Shown: piece after piece, positions 12,494 through 23,914 of the stretch | Numbering within the stretch: the stretch's first letter is position 1 | How the letters are laid out: each line of letters begins with the position of its first letter | Source: Pollenia angustigena | Taxonomy: Eukaryota > Arthropoda > Insecta > Diptera > Polleniidae | DNA: 64,000 nucleotides | Assembly (NCBI GenBank): GCA_930367215.1 | Contig: OV884059.1 | Span: 69,101,393 to 69,165,392, forward strand | Reading direction: 5' to 3' | Position numbers and translations under genes: made by a program | The notes under the pieces: generated by a model | The model's database searches: none | Told to the model about the DNA's origin: nothing | What the model saw: the letters and a program-made list of their open reading frames with translations, nothing else

Positions 12494-13268
12494 CCCACTA
12501 TATCGAATTTAATTCAAACAAATTATTGCTAGTCTTATGAATCTTGTTGCTATAGTTTAAAATAAAAAAAATTAAATATGTATAGAAATATGTTACAAAA
12601 CTAATTTCATACACCAACCGAACTTTCATCTTCTTTAAAAATAATAAGTTTATGTTCCTTATTATACCTGATTGTTGTAATTTTTTAATTAAATATTTTA
12701 TATATGGGCATTTCCTGGGGTCACTAACGTACGTTCGTACGCTTTTGATTTACAAATAATATAGAAAACAAAACTTTTCCTATCAATTTTTTTTTGGCGA
12801 TTCGATAGCATTTGGGTAGCTTTAAGTTTAGTGCAAAATATGGATTTAATCGAGTTAAAATTTTTTATAATGATACATAGTTATAAACATGTGGTCACGA
12901 ACATACGCAAAATAGAAGTCAACTTTGGCTGACAGTACTGAAATGTAAAAATCTGCGGAATGGAACGGAATATTCAAAAGTGATTAATTTATTTTAAGAG
13001 TGTATTAATGTACGTCTCCATCCAGTATTTACAAAATAAAATATCTCTCTTGGTTTTTATTTAATTGGCTTATGTACCGGACGCGAACGTATGATTTTTC
13101 CATATGTTTTTTTATTATTATCACCATGCATTTTCCCATAAATATCTTCAAATTTCCTTATTAAAAATCTTAATACTCCTTTTACAATTGATTGTAATGT
13201 CTTTAGAAGTAGCTTAAATACTTAGAAAATATAAAATGTTCCAGTTTTCAGCGTAATTTTCTCAAGTA
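12494..13268. other. Non-coding AT-rich stretch
   Basis: No recognisable gene or element. Confidence 0.4.
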
Positions 13269-13478
13269 ACACTCAATTTACATGATGAATTTTATGACGT
13301 CCAATTTTAGACGTAATTTTTTTGTTTGGTAGCAACCGGTGCAGAGAAGAAAGAGGGGTAGAAAAATAGACATGATTTCTGTTTTCCCTTCCTCTTTCTT
13401 CTCTACACCGCTTGCTTCCAAAAAAAAAAATGTCATCTAAAATTGGACGTCATAAAATTCATCATGTAAATTGAGTGT
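13269..13478. mobile_element. Foldback MITE forming a 210-bp hairpin
   Basis: ACACTCAATTTACATGATGA at the left is inverted at the right end. Pairing continues through TTATGACGTCCAATTTTAG and nearly to the loop (agagaagaaagagg against cctctttcttctct). A piece of the same unit (TTATGACGTCCAATTTTAG) also lies near 21425. Confidence 0.7.
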
Positions 13479-13794
13479 AAAATAGCTGAGATATGCTATG
13501 AAACCATTCTTTTATAAAAACATAGACTTTTTTTTATAATAATAAACAATAAAAGACGATGATAATCAACATTTTATTTTTTCATCCTGGTAGACCATTC
13601 TGAGGAAATGCCCATATAAGTTTTTTCCTTTAAGTTTTCTTTTAAATATGACAACATATGTATGTATTTTTATCGATGGTGGAACATATAAAACCAGTAA
13701 GCAAATCATACGTGTTTAAATTATGAAAAATTCCTTGCACCATAGATATCTATACACAGCTAGATATTTTTAATAGAAATTACGGGCATTACTA

Positions 13795-14051
13795 CCCAGC
13801 AAAAACTTAAAATGAATAGCTTTCTTCACTAATTATTTAGTAGCTTTCTTCTATATAACTACTATAATTACTTATATAACTACTTATTTTTCAGATGTAT
13901 GTAGGAAAAAAATAATGACTTACATAAAAATGCGGTCATTTTGGGCCATCCCTTGTAAAATTCATTGGTTCTTTCAGTAGAATTGGAAGTAGTATTTTAA
14001 CATTTTCCTGATTACTTAACACATTATTTTGCAGGCGAAGTTTTTACTGGG
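13795..14051. mobile_element. MITE, CCCAGNAAAAAC family, TA duplication
   Basis: CCCAGCAAAAACTT to GAAGTTTTTACTGGG, with TA on both sides. A second full copy lies at 57272-57517 and half a copy at 63088-63146. The middle ('ttacaaggg', 'ttctactgaaag', 'tgttaagtaatcag') is shared in inverted orientation with the 57.3-kb copy. Confidence 0.75.
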
Positions 14052-14374
14052 TAGGTAAAACATTTTTTTAGCCTGTTCCACTTTCAAATCTAAAAAACAA
14101 GCTTAAGATTTTTCGTCTAAATTCCTTATTATTTACTTAATTTTTCTTTTTGTTAATTGCCAAAGGTATATTTCAAATATAAATGTATAGCACAAGTGCA
14201 TTTTAATGTAAATTTTTTGTTATGCAAATAATAAAACTTGTAAAAAATATTTTTTTGGCATTAAGTACAATTAGGGTAAAAAATTTAAATTTTTTTCTGT
14301 ATTAAGTACATTTAAAAAAATGCCATTTATCAACCCTGTATCTGAAGTTGGCTGCAACAACGAATAAACAAAAA

Positions 14375-14485
14375 TTTGTCAAATTAAACTTTGTGTGTCT
14401 AAACACCAAACAAAGTTTAAAAGAGAACTACACAAGACTTTGCAAAGTAAACTTTGCCGCCTGTATAAAAGGGGACTATGATAAC
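14375..14485. repeat. Inverted fragment of the GTCTTGAG-family MITE
   Basis: CAAGACTTTGCAAAGTAAAC and AAAAGGGGACTATG mirror 11943-11990. Ends undefined. Confidence 0.4.
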
Positions 14486-14592
14486 CTACAGCACAGTATT
14501 GAAAAACAAATTTTCGTGTATCCTATGGAAAAAAGGTAGGAAGCAAAGATTAGCAAGGTTCCCAACCACAAATAGACGGAAGGCGTTTTTTA

Positions 14593-15677
14593 CAGTGATG
14601 CCAAATGTAGGGAATTTTCCCTTTTTGTAGGGATTTTTTCAAAAAATTTCAAGCGTATGGAAAAAAAGACAGATATTTTATTTTAAAGCAAATGTAGGGA
14701 ATTTTCCAAAATTATATCTCATTTTCAATATATTATCTAAAAATACGTAAATATTTATATAATTTTCATTTAAAATAAAAAATTTTCATATACAATAGCA
14801 TTTTAGTACAAATGTAATATTTTTTAAAAGAAACCATATATGTACTATGAGTCCTAACAGCCTGGCAATCCATATATTAAAACCATGTACCCGAATATTC
14901 TGCGAACCCCCTAATATATAATTAGGTGGCAACGCATATTCGCGATCGCATTTCAACTATTCTCTTATCGGTGCTATTTGCATTCGCACTCACATTCTCT
15001 AAAATGTATGCGAACATTAAAAGAGAATATCTAATAAATGAAATGTCTGCATAGATTTTTATTTGTAAAAAACAATCACACCTTCTAAGCTAAGAGAAAT
15101 AAAATTTTTAAAAAATTTTAAATGAAAACTTTTAAGGATATGAAATGATTTACTTTTAAAAGGAACTTTCTTAATATTTAAGTTCAGGGGAACTGAAGAA
15201 AACATTTTGTTTAAGTTTTACAGAGCTCCCTTTTATTTGGTGCCAAGTTTGCTAAAAAGATACTTATGTTAAAAGAATTATTAGAAATAAGTATTCTTGA
15301 AAACTATTAAGCTCTTAAAATTGACCAAAGATGAGGAAATGAAAAATCAAATACGAAGCTTGACTCTGTTTTGTTCTAGATTAAAGGATTTATGGAGGCG
15401 TTTCTGTCAAAAAGAAAAAAAAATTAAATATATCACACAGTGTTATTTTTGAAATTAATCGGTTTTTTTTAATAAATGAATTGTATTATTATAATAATAA
15501 TATAAAAAATATGTACAAAATGTAAACAAAATAAATATGTATTTGTTTGCTTGTCGCTAAAAACAATAAATTTTTAACGTAGGGAAAAGTGTAGGGAAAT
15601 TTTTTTTGGTTGTAGGGAAAGAAGGGATTTTTTTGGACAAACGTAGGGATTTTTTTAAATTTTTCCGGGCATCACTG
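14593..15677. mobile_element. hAT-like element, CAGTGATGCC termini
   Basis: CAGTGATGCCAAATGTAGGG at the left faces GGGCATCACTG at the right. Subterminal GTAGGGAATTTTCC-like repeats occur at both ends. No transposase frame remains. Flanking octamers GTTTTTTA and TTTCTAGG do not match, so either the ends are worn or the insertion is old. Confidence 0.6.
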
Positions 15678-15679
15678 TT

Positions 15680-16020
15680 TCTAGGTAACGAGAGATGACA
15701 GCTGGACCTGTTACAGCAGACCAATCATCTTCTAAGCTGACAACAACAGCCGAGTGAAGAAACTGATACAAGGCAATATAACAATAGACTGATAAATACT
15801 CCAAGAATAACAGGAATAACAACCGATTAACGAAACTGGTAGAGGGCAAAATACCAATACCAAATTTCATTAAATTATCTCCAGTAGTTTGGGCACAAAG
15901 TTTAGATGGACAGCCAGACATCGATAGATCGATTCAGAAAGAGCTTCTGAGTCAATCGGTAGACTGAAAGGTTTTAAGGTGTTACAAATATTATCCCAAA
16001 CGCATAATACTCCCTTTTCT
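15680..16020 (-). repeat. DINE-like repeat
   Basis: On the minus strand it reads ACCCAAACCACTATAG...GGGAGTATTATGCG, 'accgattgactcagaa' and 'ctggctgtccat', parallel to the 41640-42350 copy. Non-coding. Confidence 0.6.
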
Positions 16021-16456
16021 ATAGTGGTTTGGGTAAAAAATTATTTTGCGCTATGAGATCATTTTGCACTCAATTCAATTAAGGTAATGGTACTACTGAA
16101 GCTATAAGAAGCATTAACAATCTTTTATAATTAGTCATTGTTAAATAAAATGTCCAATTCTTGGTCATTCTCTTCTTCATTCCATAAATATCGTTTTTGA
16201 TGCGAAAAGTGCTCTCAATATCAGCGTTTTATTACGGTTATTTATACACAAAAAGAAAAACACTCGGGATAAATTAAGTTTTTTATACTTTTTATACTGA
16301 CTTTAAGTACGAGTCATACTCAAAAACTCAAGTACGAATAACAATAAAACGTACTTATAACAATCTTAAATTGGATTACTTTCGAAAATCAATCCCGGAA
16401 TTTCTTAAAGTAAGTTAAAAATTCTTTAATCAAGTAAAAAAAAAGATTGAACTTTT

Positions 16457-16721
16457 GTGCTGGTTCACACAGGTCAAGTTTGATTCTTCAAGTCTTGAGC
16501 TTTTAGGAGAGAGGGGTAAAGAGAATGAAAAGGGGTACATACTTGACCGTACCAGTCAGTTTTGTATTTTTCTTTTCTTTTTTCATCCGTAATATAATAA
16601 AAAGCTACAAAGTTGAAGGAAAAAAAAACAAAAATTAATTTTGTGCATGAACGTGAACGCAAGTTCAAAAGAAAATTATAATAAAACTGTTCAAGTAAAC
16701 TTGACCTGTGTGAACCAGCAC
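16457..16721. mobile_element. MITE with GTGCTGGTTCACACAGGTCA termini
   Basis: The left end GTGCTGGTTCACACAGGTCA and the next five bases are exactly inverted at 16697-16721. About 265 bp, non-coding, inserted in repeat B copy 2. Related internal sequence is found at 11943-12240. The TSD is unclear. Confidence 0.75.
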
Positions 16722-17095
16722 TTTCTTTGGTAGTGCCACCCTGAGAGCAAAATAACAAAATGAGCGTTTTAATCTGATTGAACTTTTCAAAGTTTACTGC
16801 AGACACTACGACAACATCACACGAGTAATTAAATAACGATTTGCTTGTTGTGTGTAGAAACCACAAAAACAACAGAACAAAACGAAAACACATTATTTTC
16901 ATGTTTAAAAAGTAAACTTAAACTCTTGCTTTTTCTTTTGTTTATATTTCAGTTATTTATGAACATTAAGGATTTTAAGTAAAATCGGGATGATGTTGGT
17001 GTTTTATAATTGAAATTCTGTAAAGGGCTAAACGGGTAAGTAAATCAATCATTCTTAAATTCTCCTTCGGGATTGAATCAACTTTATAAAAATTG

Positions 17096-17330
17096 AATCA
17101 AGCTCATTTTGGGATTGATTCAATCTTAGTTTTACTTAAATCAATCTCATTTTCGGATTATTTTAAGTGCGAGTTCGGATAAAAACAATTTTATAATTCC
17201 GGAATCAAGCGCATTTTGAGATTGACTCAATCTTAGTTTTACTTAAATCAATCTTATTATCTGATTATTTTAATTACTAATTCGGGATTAAATATAGATA
17301 AGTTGAGTATTTTGCGATTGAAAATCCGTA
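17096..17330. repeat. Tandem duplication, period about 117 bp
   Basis: The block starting AATCAAGCTCATTTTGGGAT is followed 117 bases later by AATCAAGCGCATTTTGAGAT, with 'ttagttttacttaaatcaat' in both. It lies inside repeat B copy 2. Confidence 0.65.
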
Positions 17331-17925
17331 CTTGAATCAATCTTTCCGTACTTGATTTAAGAAAATCCGCACTCACCGTACTATTAATACCGGTTCGGAT
17401 TGATTGGAGTACGGATGGATTAACTATTCGTTTAAGTGTAGCAAAACTATTAAGGAGCATAGAACGCCGAAATGGGGTGGATTTGAAAAACAAAAAGGGT
17501 CAAAGTGCGCTTTTTTATTTTAGAGCTAAACGTTTTATCGCGTTGCAAGTACTTGAAAAAGGGCTTAATCTTGTCCGAAAACGTCTAAGTTGGCATCACT
17601 GTAGTCAGCAATTATAACTGAATTGCATTTATGTATTTGAATTATTTAAAATCCATTTTAATCAAAAATTGTGCATATATGATTTTTAATTTCTTAATGT
17701 ACATATGTTTGTATGTCAAAACTATACTGTTTATTCACCTGTACAATTATTAGGGCGTCTCAAAAAATAAAAAGATTTATTTTCCAACTCTTTAAATGTG
17801 TGCCTATATATTGGTTTTCCTCTCAAGCTACAAATATGAAATTTAAAAAGTTTTTTGTCTCTCCTCTAAAATGTGCTGAAAGGTAGTTACCAGGTTTGCA
17901 TATTAAGTCGACGATATATGTATGT

Positions 17926-17946
17926 ATGTATGTATGTATGTATATT
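17926..17946 (+). repeat. (TATG)n microsatellite
   Basis: Five tandem tetranucleotide units in AT-rich non-coding DNA (17441-18459), which holds nothing else recognisable. Confidence 0.7.
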
Positions 17947-19507
17947 GAAACACAAATATTAAACTTTTCATATAGAACATTCTGTTTGTATTGATTTATA
18001 CTCGTATAAAATTTCAAATGAATTTTATATAATTCCATTTTAATTTGCATGTGAATTTCACTTAATGAAAAAAACAATAATCTTATCCACATACTTGAAA
18101 AAATGTAAAAATAAAATAATTAATAGAGGTATTCTCTTTTACGTGTTAGTAAGTTAGTTTAACGTAAAAGCCAAAGTATATTTTCTATTGTAATACAACA
18201 AGTGATAATCAATTGTCTAAAATTATAAAAGCTATTGGTTGCTTTTGTTTCAAGCAAACTTTGGCGAAATGAAATCCTTAAATTTCAAGTCACCCTTGAC
18301 TTTACATGATAAGCTAAAAAAATGTTGTGGTACACTAAAGAAACTTCTTGACTTTGCAAGCAATATAAATTTAGTACTGAAAAAACTTTTTTTGATTAAA
18401 AAATTTGTTTTTAAAGAAATATTTCAGAACGTACGTAAGTTTCCCCGGTGTATGGTTGATTGCAATATAAACATTTTTGGTATCAAAAACCTACTTCATC
18501 CAATAGATTGATAAATTTTTATTCTAAACACCCCAGAAGAGTTATAGTTAATACAGCGACGAACTTTATCAAAAGAGTACTAGATATAAGCTACGAAATA
18601 TTTCACAAAGATAACATAAAGAAAATTACCAACATTCTGGAGAAAAATGAATATCCGAAGAACACCATAAACGATCTAATTAGACATGTCAAATCAACAA
18701 GAAAAATATTGACAAACAAAGATAAGCCCCAGAAAATTTACAAATCCATAACATATATAGCAGGTTTATCCGAAAGAATTAAGAAAACAATTTATGACAA
18801 TGATAAGTATGAACTTGCCATGAAGACCAATAACTCAGTTGGAAAGATGTATAGTAAAACTAAAGACGATTTGAAGAAGGATGACATATCAAACCTTATA
18901 TATAAGATAAACTGCAATGGAGATGGTGTACATTTGTGCAATAAAACATATGTGGGTACAACGAAAACCAAATTAAAGACTAGGATCTCATCTCACAAAT
19001 CTGATCTGAAAAATACGGAAAAAACTGCACTGGCGGCGCACTGTGCAAAAAGTGGTCACAGGCCAGACTTCGAGAAGGTGAGAGTACTACAGGAAGAGAG
19101 TAATTATAAAAAGAGATTTACTTTGGAAATGCTACATATAATCAGTGTTACCGTCGGATATTTTAAAAAAGTACCAAAAATGGGGATATCTACAAAAAAA
19201 GTGGCACCAAAAGGAGGATTTATAAAAAATTGGCACATCTTTTAAAATTAAAATCAGTACACCACATTATGTATTTTTTACGTTTTTTCTATTTATTAAA
19301 ATTTTAAATGGTATAAAAAGATAACAAAAAACATTGTATAATAATTATATACACTAAAAACAATTGATCGTATTACGATAGACATACATACTTACTTACA
19401 AATAAATGGCTAATTTGTTGTAAAAACTAAAATAAATATTTTGTAAATATTTCTATAGTTTCATAATTTTATTCTACAGTCAATCTAATTACAAAAAGTT
19501 GTAGGCC

Positions 19508-19620
19508 CAGGCCCACGATGTCGTCAAGAATATTTCTTTCGTATATTTGTATTGAAAACAAAAACAAATTTTAGTTTTTTTTAAATATGCGAAAATGTTC
19601 TGGTCGACACCGTGGGCCTG
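19508..19620. repeat. Short inverted repeat CAGGCCCACG, 113 bp
   Basis: CAGGCCCACGATGTCG is mirrored by CGACACCGTGGGCCTG. Probably a small MITE inside the hAT element; no TSD recognised. Confidence 0.5.
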
Positions 19621-20012
19621 ACAGCTAATCTATAATCGGATAATAACAATAAATCCAATAACAAAAAAAAACGAAAATATCACTTTTTCAAATACTTTAT
19701 ATTAAACTGAATTTAAGTGCAAGTTGTTTAATTTTTTTATTAAAACATATTTGGTTTGTATCCAATTTCGTCTATTTTTGCTTAAAATTATTGTAATCAG
19801 GTTTATAAACCAAAACTATAAAACTGGATTTTGTTCTTAATTGTGGTACAAAACATCTTCCGAAATTCCAATAATTGGTGTATCTATATTTCAAAAAATA
19901 TAGGAATCAGTTGGTTAAACAAAATTTTTCAATGTCGTCCTGTGTTATTTATTAATCGTCAGTTTCATACAAATTTTTTTACAAATAATTGTTGGAAACT
20001 TCGAACCCAATC

Positions 20013-20440
20013 TTAAAGGCTAGTATCTAACAAATTTAAAGATAAAAGCATGGATTCGCAAGTATTTACTTTTAACCTATTTCTTACTTTATTTTTGATT
20101 AAAGCTAACTTAGTAAAAACACGCTCAGCAGAAGCACTACTGTGTGACAATGTAGAAATATGAGAGATCAATTTGTACAAGTTTGAATATATGTATGTAT
20201 ATAATGGCATACTCATCAAATCTATTTTTCAATGTTCCAATTTCACGCAAAAAATCTTCAGCATTCGAAATTTAAAAAAAGGTGTTCATAATTCGTGTGA
20301 TTTATTTTACTCTCTTGAAGTTTAAATTCATGTTTAAATGCATCTGGGTCAGTTATAATACCTTTAAACTCTGAAACTAATTCGAAATAGTTTATATTTT
20401 CATTAGACACTATAAATAATGGGTCGAAATACTTCGATAT
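20013..20440 (-). pseudogene. hAT transposase C-terminal remnant
   Basis: Minus strand, first part (about 20440-20225): NYFELVSEFKGIITDPDAFKHEFKLQ, also present at 43738-43980. Then, in 20219-20013, HSSASAERVFTKLALIKNKVRNRL...LLSLNLLD, the hAT C-terminal dimerisation signature (SSASxERxFS...KNKxRNRL). Frames are shifted between the two parts and the catalytic domain is gone, so it cannot make a transposase. Confidence 0.75.
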
Positions 20441-20944
20441 ATTGAGCTTTTTGTTTTTTATAAATTCTTGTTTTCAATTCTTTACACAATTTTTGGTAAA
20501 AACTTAGATTTTACTTTTAGTGTCAGTTACACAAATTTTAGAAAAGTTTTCGGTACGCAACAGCGAAATATCTTTACCCCCCTGATTCATAATAAATGAA
20601 ACAGGTTAATAGAAAGTTAATTCAACCGATTTTCAGCTTACCACGCATGACAAGAAAATAAATCTCATATAAACATGCTTACATATACATATATTAAAAC
20701 ATTTTTACTTATAGTAAAGCTGGGAGTTATAATAAAACAGGAAGAAAAGAAGTATCTTTTCCTAACGTAAAAAGAATCAAAAAAGTGGCAAGAATCACAA
20801 AAAGTACCACATTTGGGTGCATTTTGTAAAAGTGGCCAAATAGTATCCAAGCTGTCGAAAAAGTGGCAATTTGCCACTTTAGTGGCACCAAATGTAACGC
20901 TGCATATAATAAATATTCCAACAAACACACGACTGAATTATAAG

Positions 20945-22468
20945 CACAGAATACACAGACAGGGTTGTTAGGCTTTTTTCTTCAAAAATCGTCAAAAGTT
21001 TGAACAAAATTCGTCAAAATCGTCATGAACAGTTAACAAAATCGTCAACAAATCGTCAAATATTTAAATTTTACAAATTGGATACAATTTATTGCATTGA
21101 GTGGTTCAAAAATCTAAATTTTTAGCAAGAAATTATATTTATGATAAAGAAAGTGATATTGTTAAGTTTTATTCTATTTATTTCAGCAAGTGGGCTGAAA
21201 TATATTTATCATTTGAAAGGAAATACATAAGAAAAAATATATTTTCATAAAAACATAACAAACATTTATTTATTTTATTTATCCATATTCGCAAAAACAT
21301 TAATTAAAAAATAAAATCTCATTTGCTATTAACTCGAGCTATCTTTAAATGATTAATGCAAATTGTTTTCACTGTTGAAGGTGATAAACTTTCAACAGTC
21401 TTTTAACCCGCCTTGAATCGATTTATGACGTCCAATTTTAGTTCCAAACGAGTACATTTTCTTCACTTTGCACTCATTTTTCTACACAACTTCTTATTAA
21501 GAACTAACTTCTTACTTCCTAACACTTAACTATACTTAAAATAACTTACCTGACAGAATTAAATGGGAATTCGGCTTTTTACACGCAAATAGAAAAATTC
21601 TTCAAATATGATTATGACTTCAGCGAAAAAATGAAATCGTATCTAGCAAAGCAAATCGAAATCATTAAAACGCAAAGCGGATTGAACCAATTTTTAAAAA
21701 GCGGACCAAATAGGACCGACGCAAATCGGGGCTCTAGTGTATATTTTTTGCCGTATCGATGGCATTCATTTAATTGTAGAATTCGAATAATTTGTGTATA
21801 TCGAAAAATGATTTTTACGTTTTGAACTGTTTCCAATATAATTGTTAATATTTCTTGTAAGTGTTTTACTGATGCCAGAAAATCGTCATAACACTATTAC
21901 TTTTAGCTTTAAAATCGTCAATCGTCATTTTACTGTATTTTCACAAAAAAATCGTCAAAATGACGAAAAATCGTCATATCTAACAACCCTGTACACAGAA
22001 CTGTCACGAGACGGAAGATTTTGCGTTTTTTTTTGTCTCTTTCAAAGAAAGCTGCCCTTTTGCATTTCTCTTTTCATCATCTTCTATGCCGCAATACAAT
22101 GAACACAAATTTATTTAGTTAAGATTTATTTACAAAACTGTTGTAAAAATTAACTTTTAAGTTCACAACAACACGAGTAAAAAATATTTAAGTAAGTAAA
22201 TAACATTATAAAACAAAACAATATTACTAAATACATTTTTTTTGCACAAAAAACAACGTTTGTTGAACTAATGCATTTGTTTAACGTGGTTTGTGTTTTG
22301 TTATTTTTGTTTTGATCAAGCCATTTGTGTTGATTGTTGCGGCCTGTTTTTACACCTTGCCACTTCACTACCAAAAAAAAGCTTTCTGTCTCTTTCTTCG
22401 AAAGCTGCCCTCGCAACTGATTTGGGCCTTTTTCACACGTCACTTTTTACAGTTCTGTGTATTCTGTG
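20945..22468. mobile_element. hAT-type MITE, TSD ATTATAAG, itself interrupted
   Basis: The 20-bp terminus CACAGAATACACAGAACTGT is exactly inverted at the right end. Flanking ATTATAAG occurs at 20937-20944 and 22469-22476. Without the nested element it is about 484 bp. It sits in the last part of the Penelope ORF, 42 bases past the previous hAT. Non-coding. Confidence 0.92.
20960..21991. mobile_element. hAT-like element, TSD TACACAGA, inside the MITE's terminal repeat
   Basis: CAGGGTTGTTAG at the left faces CTAACAACCCTG at the right. Identical TACACAGA lies at 20952-20959 and 21992-21999. Subterminal ATCGTCAAAA motifs are repeated at both ends. 1032 bp, no transposase. It landed 15 bases into the terminus of the MITE 20945-22468, so it is the youngest of the three here. 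Confidence 0.93.
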
Positions 22469-22694
22469 ATTATAAGACAGATACTGACAATTGCGCTCAA
22501 TTATATCGACACATAATTAGTAAACATAATAAGAAATGACAACTAGTCGATTAGTCTTGTTTGATGTTATAGGTTTGTGGAAAAAGACGCGGTAAAATAG
22601 ATTAGCAAATTATGTACGTAGTAATCAAATTATAAGTTTTAATGTTGAAATAGTAAAGAAAATCACTTGTTGTGTTTTTAGATTTCTTGAAAAT

Positions 22695-22730
22695 AGTTGA
22701 CGAAGTTAGCCGAAATATCGGAGAAAATAA
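22695..22730 (+). ncRNA. Hammerhead-like hairpin in Penelope 3' region
   Basis: TTGACGA, a short stem, and CGAAATATC resemble a hammerhead core (CUGANGA...GAAA), with C3 replaced. Hammerhead motifs are known in Penelope-like elements. Whether this one can cleave is not shown. Confidence 0.4.
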
Positions 22731-22915
22731 ATTGTAAAAAAAATAAAATAAAAAGTTGTTTTTATTTTAATTTTATGATCCAAGACCTTTAGCCGAAACA
22801 AATAAATAATCACACATTTTTTGGTCTTTCAAAAGAGATAGCTTCAACTTATATATAGTATTTAGTGACATTAATATGTACTTACGAATGGCATATATGT
22901 ATCATAGTTTCTTAA

Positions 22916-23263
22916 GGCTAGATTACACTATTATACTTTGTATTAATACATGTCAAAAACTCAAGTAATATGACAGTGTGATAGTGTGAATGCAATGTGT
23001 CACGAAAATGACAAGTATTATGAAAAAAGTTTGACATTCCATACGACTTCGTCGTTTTTTGAAAAAATTTCTAAACAATAATACTTTTCATTGGATCAGG
23101 GTTGCATTTTTTCATGTGTTAGTGTTTATACTTTGTGTGATGGTGTGAATACAAACAGTCATGTTACATTAGATTTTTTGACAGTCGCAACAAAACTCAT
23201 TAGATTTCTATCTCACAAAGTATTATGGAATACGTAATACTTGTGAGATAGTGTAATCTAGGC
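22916..23263. mobile_element. MITE, TTAA target duplication
   Basis: GGCTAGATTACACTAT and the inverse ATAGTGTAATCTAGGC, flanked by TTAA at 22912-22915 and 23264-23267. The copy-1 repeat has the uninterrupted site (gctaagaaac). TTAA duplication is the piggyBac pattern, but termini of this GGC(T/C)AG type may belong to another superfamily. 348 bp, non-coding. Confidence 0.8.
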
Positions 23264-23719
23264 TTAAGCAAGTATTTGTTGCGAAATAATTGATCACAAA
23301 GTTTTCTGACGCACGCTACAAAAAGTGGAAGTAACTTCAAAGGTTGAAGTGCATTTTCCTAATTTTTAGCGATTTTGGCATGAAAAGGTATACAAAATCT
23401 AATTCCAAAAATAAAGATGTTTTTCTAGTAGTATTTTATTATTTTATTTTATATATTTTAACAAAACAAATTTTATTTTTATGAATTGCATTTCTTAAAC
23501 TAATTTCTTAACTAATGAATATCAACTTTTTTTAAACGAAATTTATATTTTGATGATTCTGCTGTAAGTACTATTTTAAGCACAAAAATCACCTAAAATA
23601 ATGCTAAATTCACGTATAACATTAAGAAATCAGCAGTGGGGTAGGATTTGGTAAAAATTAATGCATTAATGATCATTGAAATACATATTTTTTAATATAA
23701 AAATGAAATTATACATCTA

Positions 23720-23835
23720 CACCCGTATTTACAAACGATTATTAAATTTAACAAACGCTTATTAAGCCAAATTTTCATACAAAATTTGTTTTGTAAACCT
23801 TTATTAAGTTTAAAAAATTTGTATAAATGCAGGCG
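23720..23835. mobile_element. Small MITE, CTA/TAG 3-bp duplication
   Basis: Ends CACCCGTATTTACAAACG and the inverse TTTGTATAAATGCAGGCG are imperfect inverted repeats between two CTA triplets. Copy 1 of the repeat has the empty site (gactagatgtat). Confidence 0.6.
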
Positions 23836-23914
23836 CTAGTCTTAAATTCCATTAAAAAAAAATTCATTTGAAAAATTTTTGGTTGGTGGCCTGTTTCTGG
23901 GATTTGCCCATATG

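Larger units (their letters stand above)
16244..17440 (+). repeat. Unclassified repeat family B, copy 2
   Basis: Parallel to 10355-11166. It carries its own MITE insertion (16457-16721) and an internal tandem duplication (17096-17330). Left end TACACAAAAAGAAA; right end TTTAAGTGTAG. Confidence 0.55.
19143..20902. mobile_element. hAT element, TSD CATATAAT, inside the Penelope ORF
   Basis: Termini CAGTGTTACCGTCGG and the inverse CAGCGTTACATT, flanked by identical CATATAAT at 19135-19142 and 20903-20910. It is 1760 bp and is the longer relative of the element at 43310-44496. Subterminal 'aaaaagtggcacc' repeats occur at both ends. A minus-strand transposase remnant lies near 20013-20440. A smaller CAGGCCCACG palindrome (19508-19620) is not found in the 43-kb relative. 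Confidence 0.92.
18460..22800 (+). pseudogene. Penelope-like retroelement (RT C-terminus + GIY-YIG endonuclease), split by insertions
   Basis: Coding pieces are 18460-19142, 20911-20936 and 22477-22539 (stop TAA). The frame opens with the end of the RT domain (WYQKPTSSNRLINFYSKHP). A linker follows, then the GIY-YIG nuclease: LIYKINCNGDG, TYVGTTKTKLKTR, HKSDL, AAHCAKSGHRPDFE, YKKRFTLEMLHI, and the final CAQLYRHIISK. If the three hAT-type inserts (19143-20902, 20945-22468, with 20960-21991 inside the second) and their TSDs are set aside, the frame stays open, so this part was intact when it was hit. About 160 bases past the stop lies a hairpin TTGACGA..CGAAATATC and then AAGACCTTTAG, the 3' terminus shared by the other Penelope copies here. 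The 5' two thirds are missing. Confidence 0.88.
22838..23914 (-). repeat. Dispersed repeat family A, copy 2 (inverted)
   Basis: Reverse complement of 4533-5625. It lacks the MITE of copy 1 and carries two insertions of its own (22916-23263 and 23720-23835). Its end nearest 22838 meets the Penelope 3' terminus. Confidence 0.75.

Noticed and set aside
18239..18511. 90-codon frame upstream of the Penelope ORF
   Set aside because: Runs in a different frame across the start of the recognised RT piece and has no RT motif.
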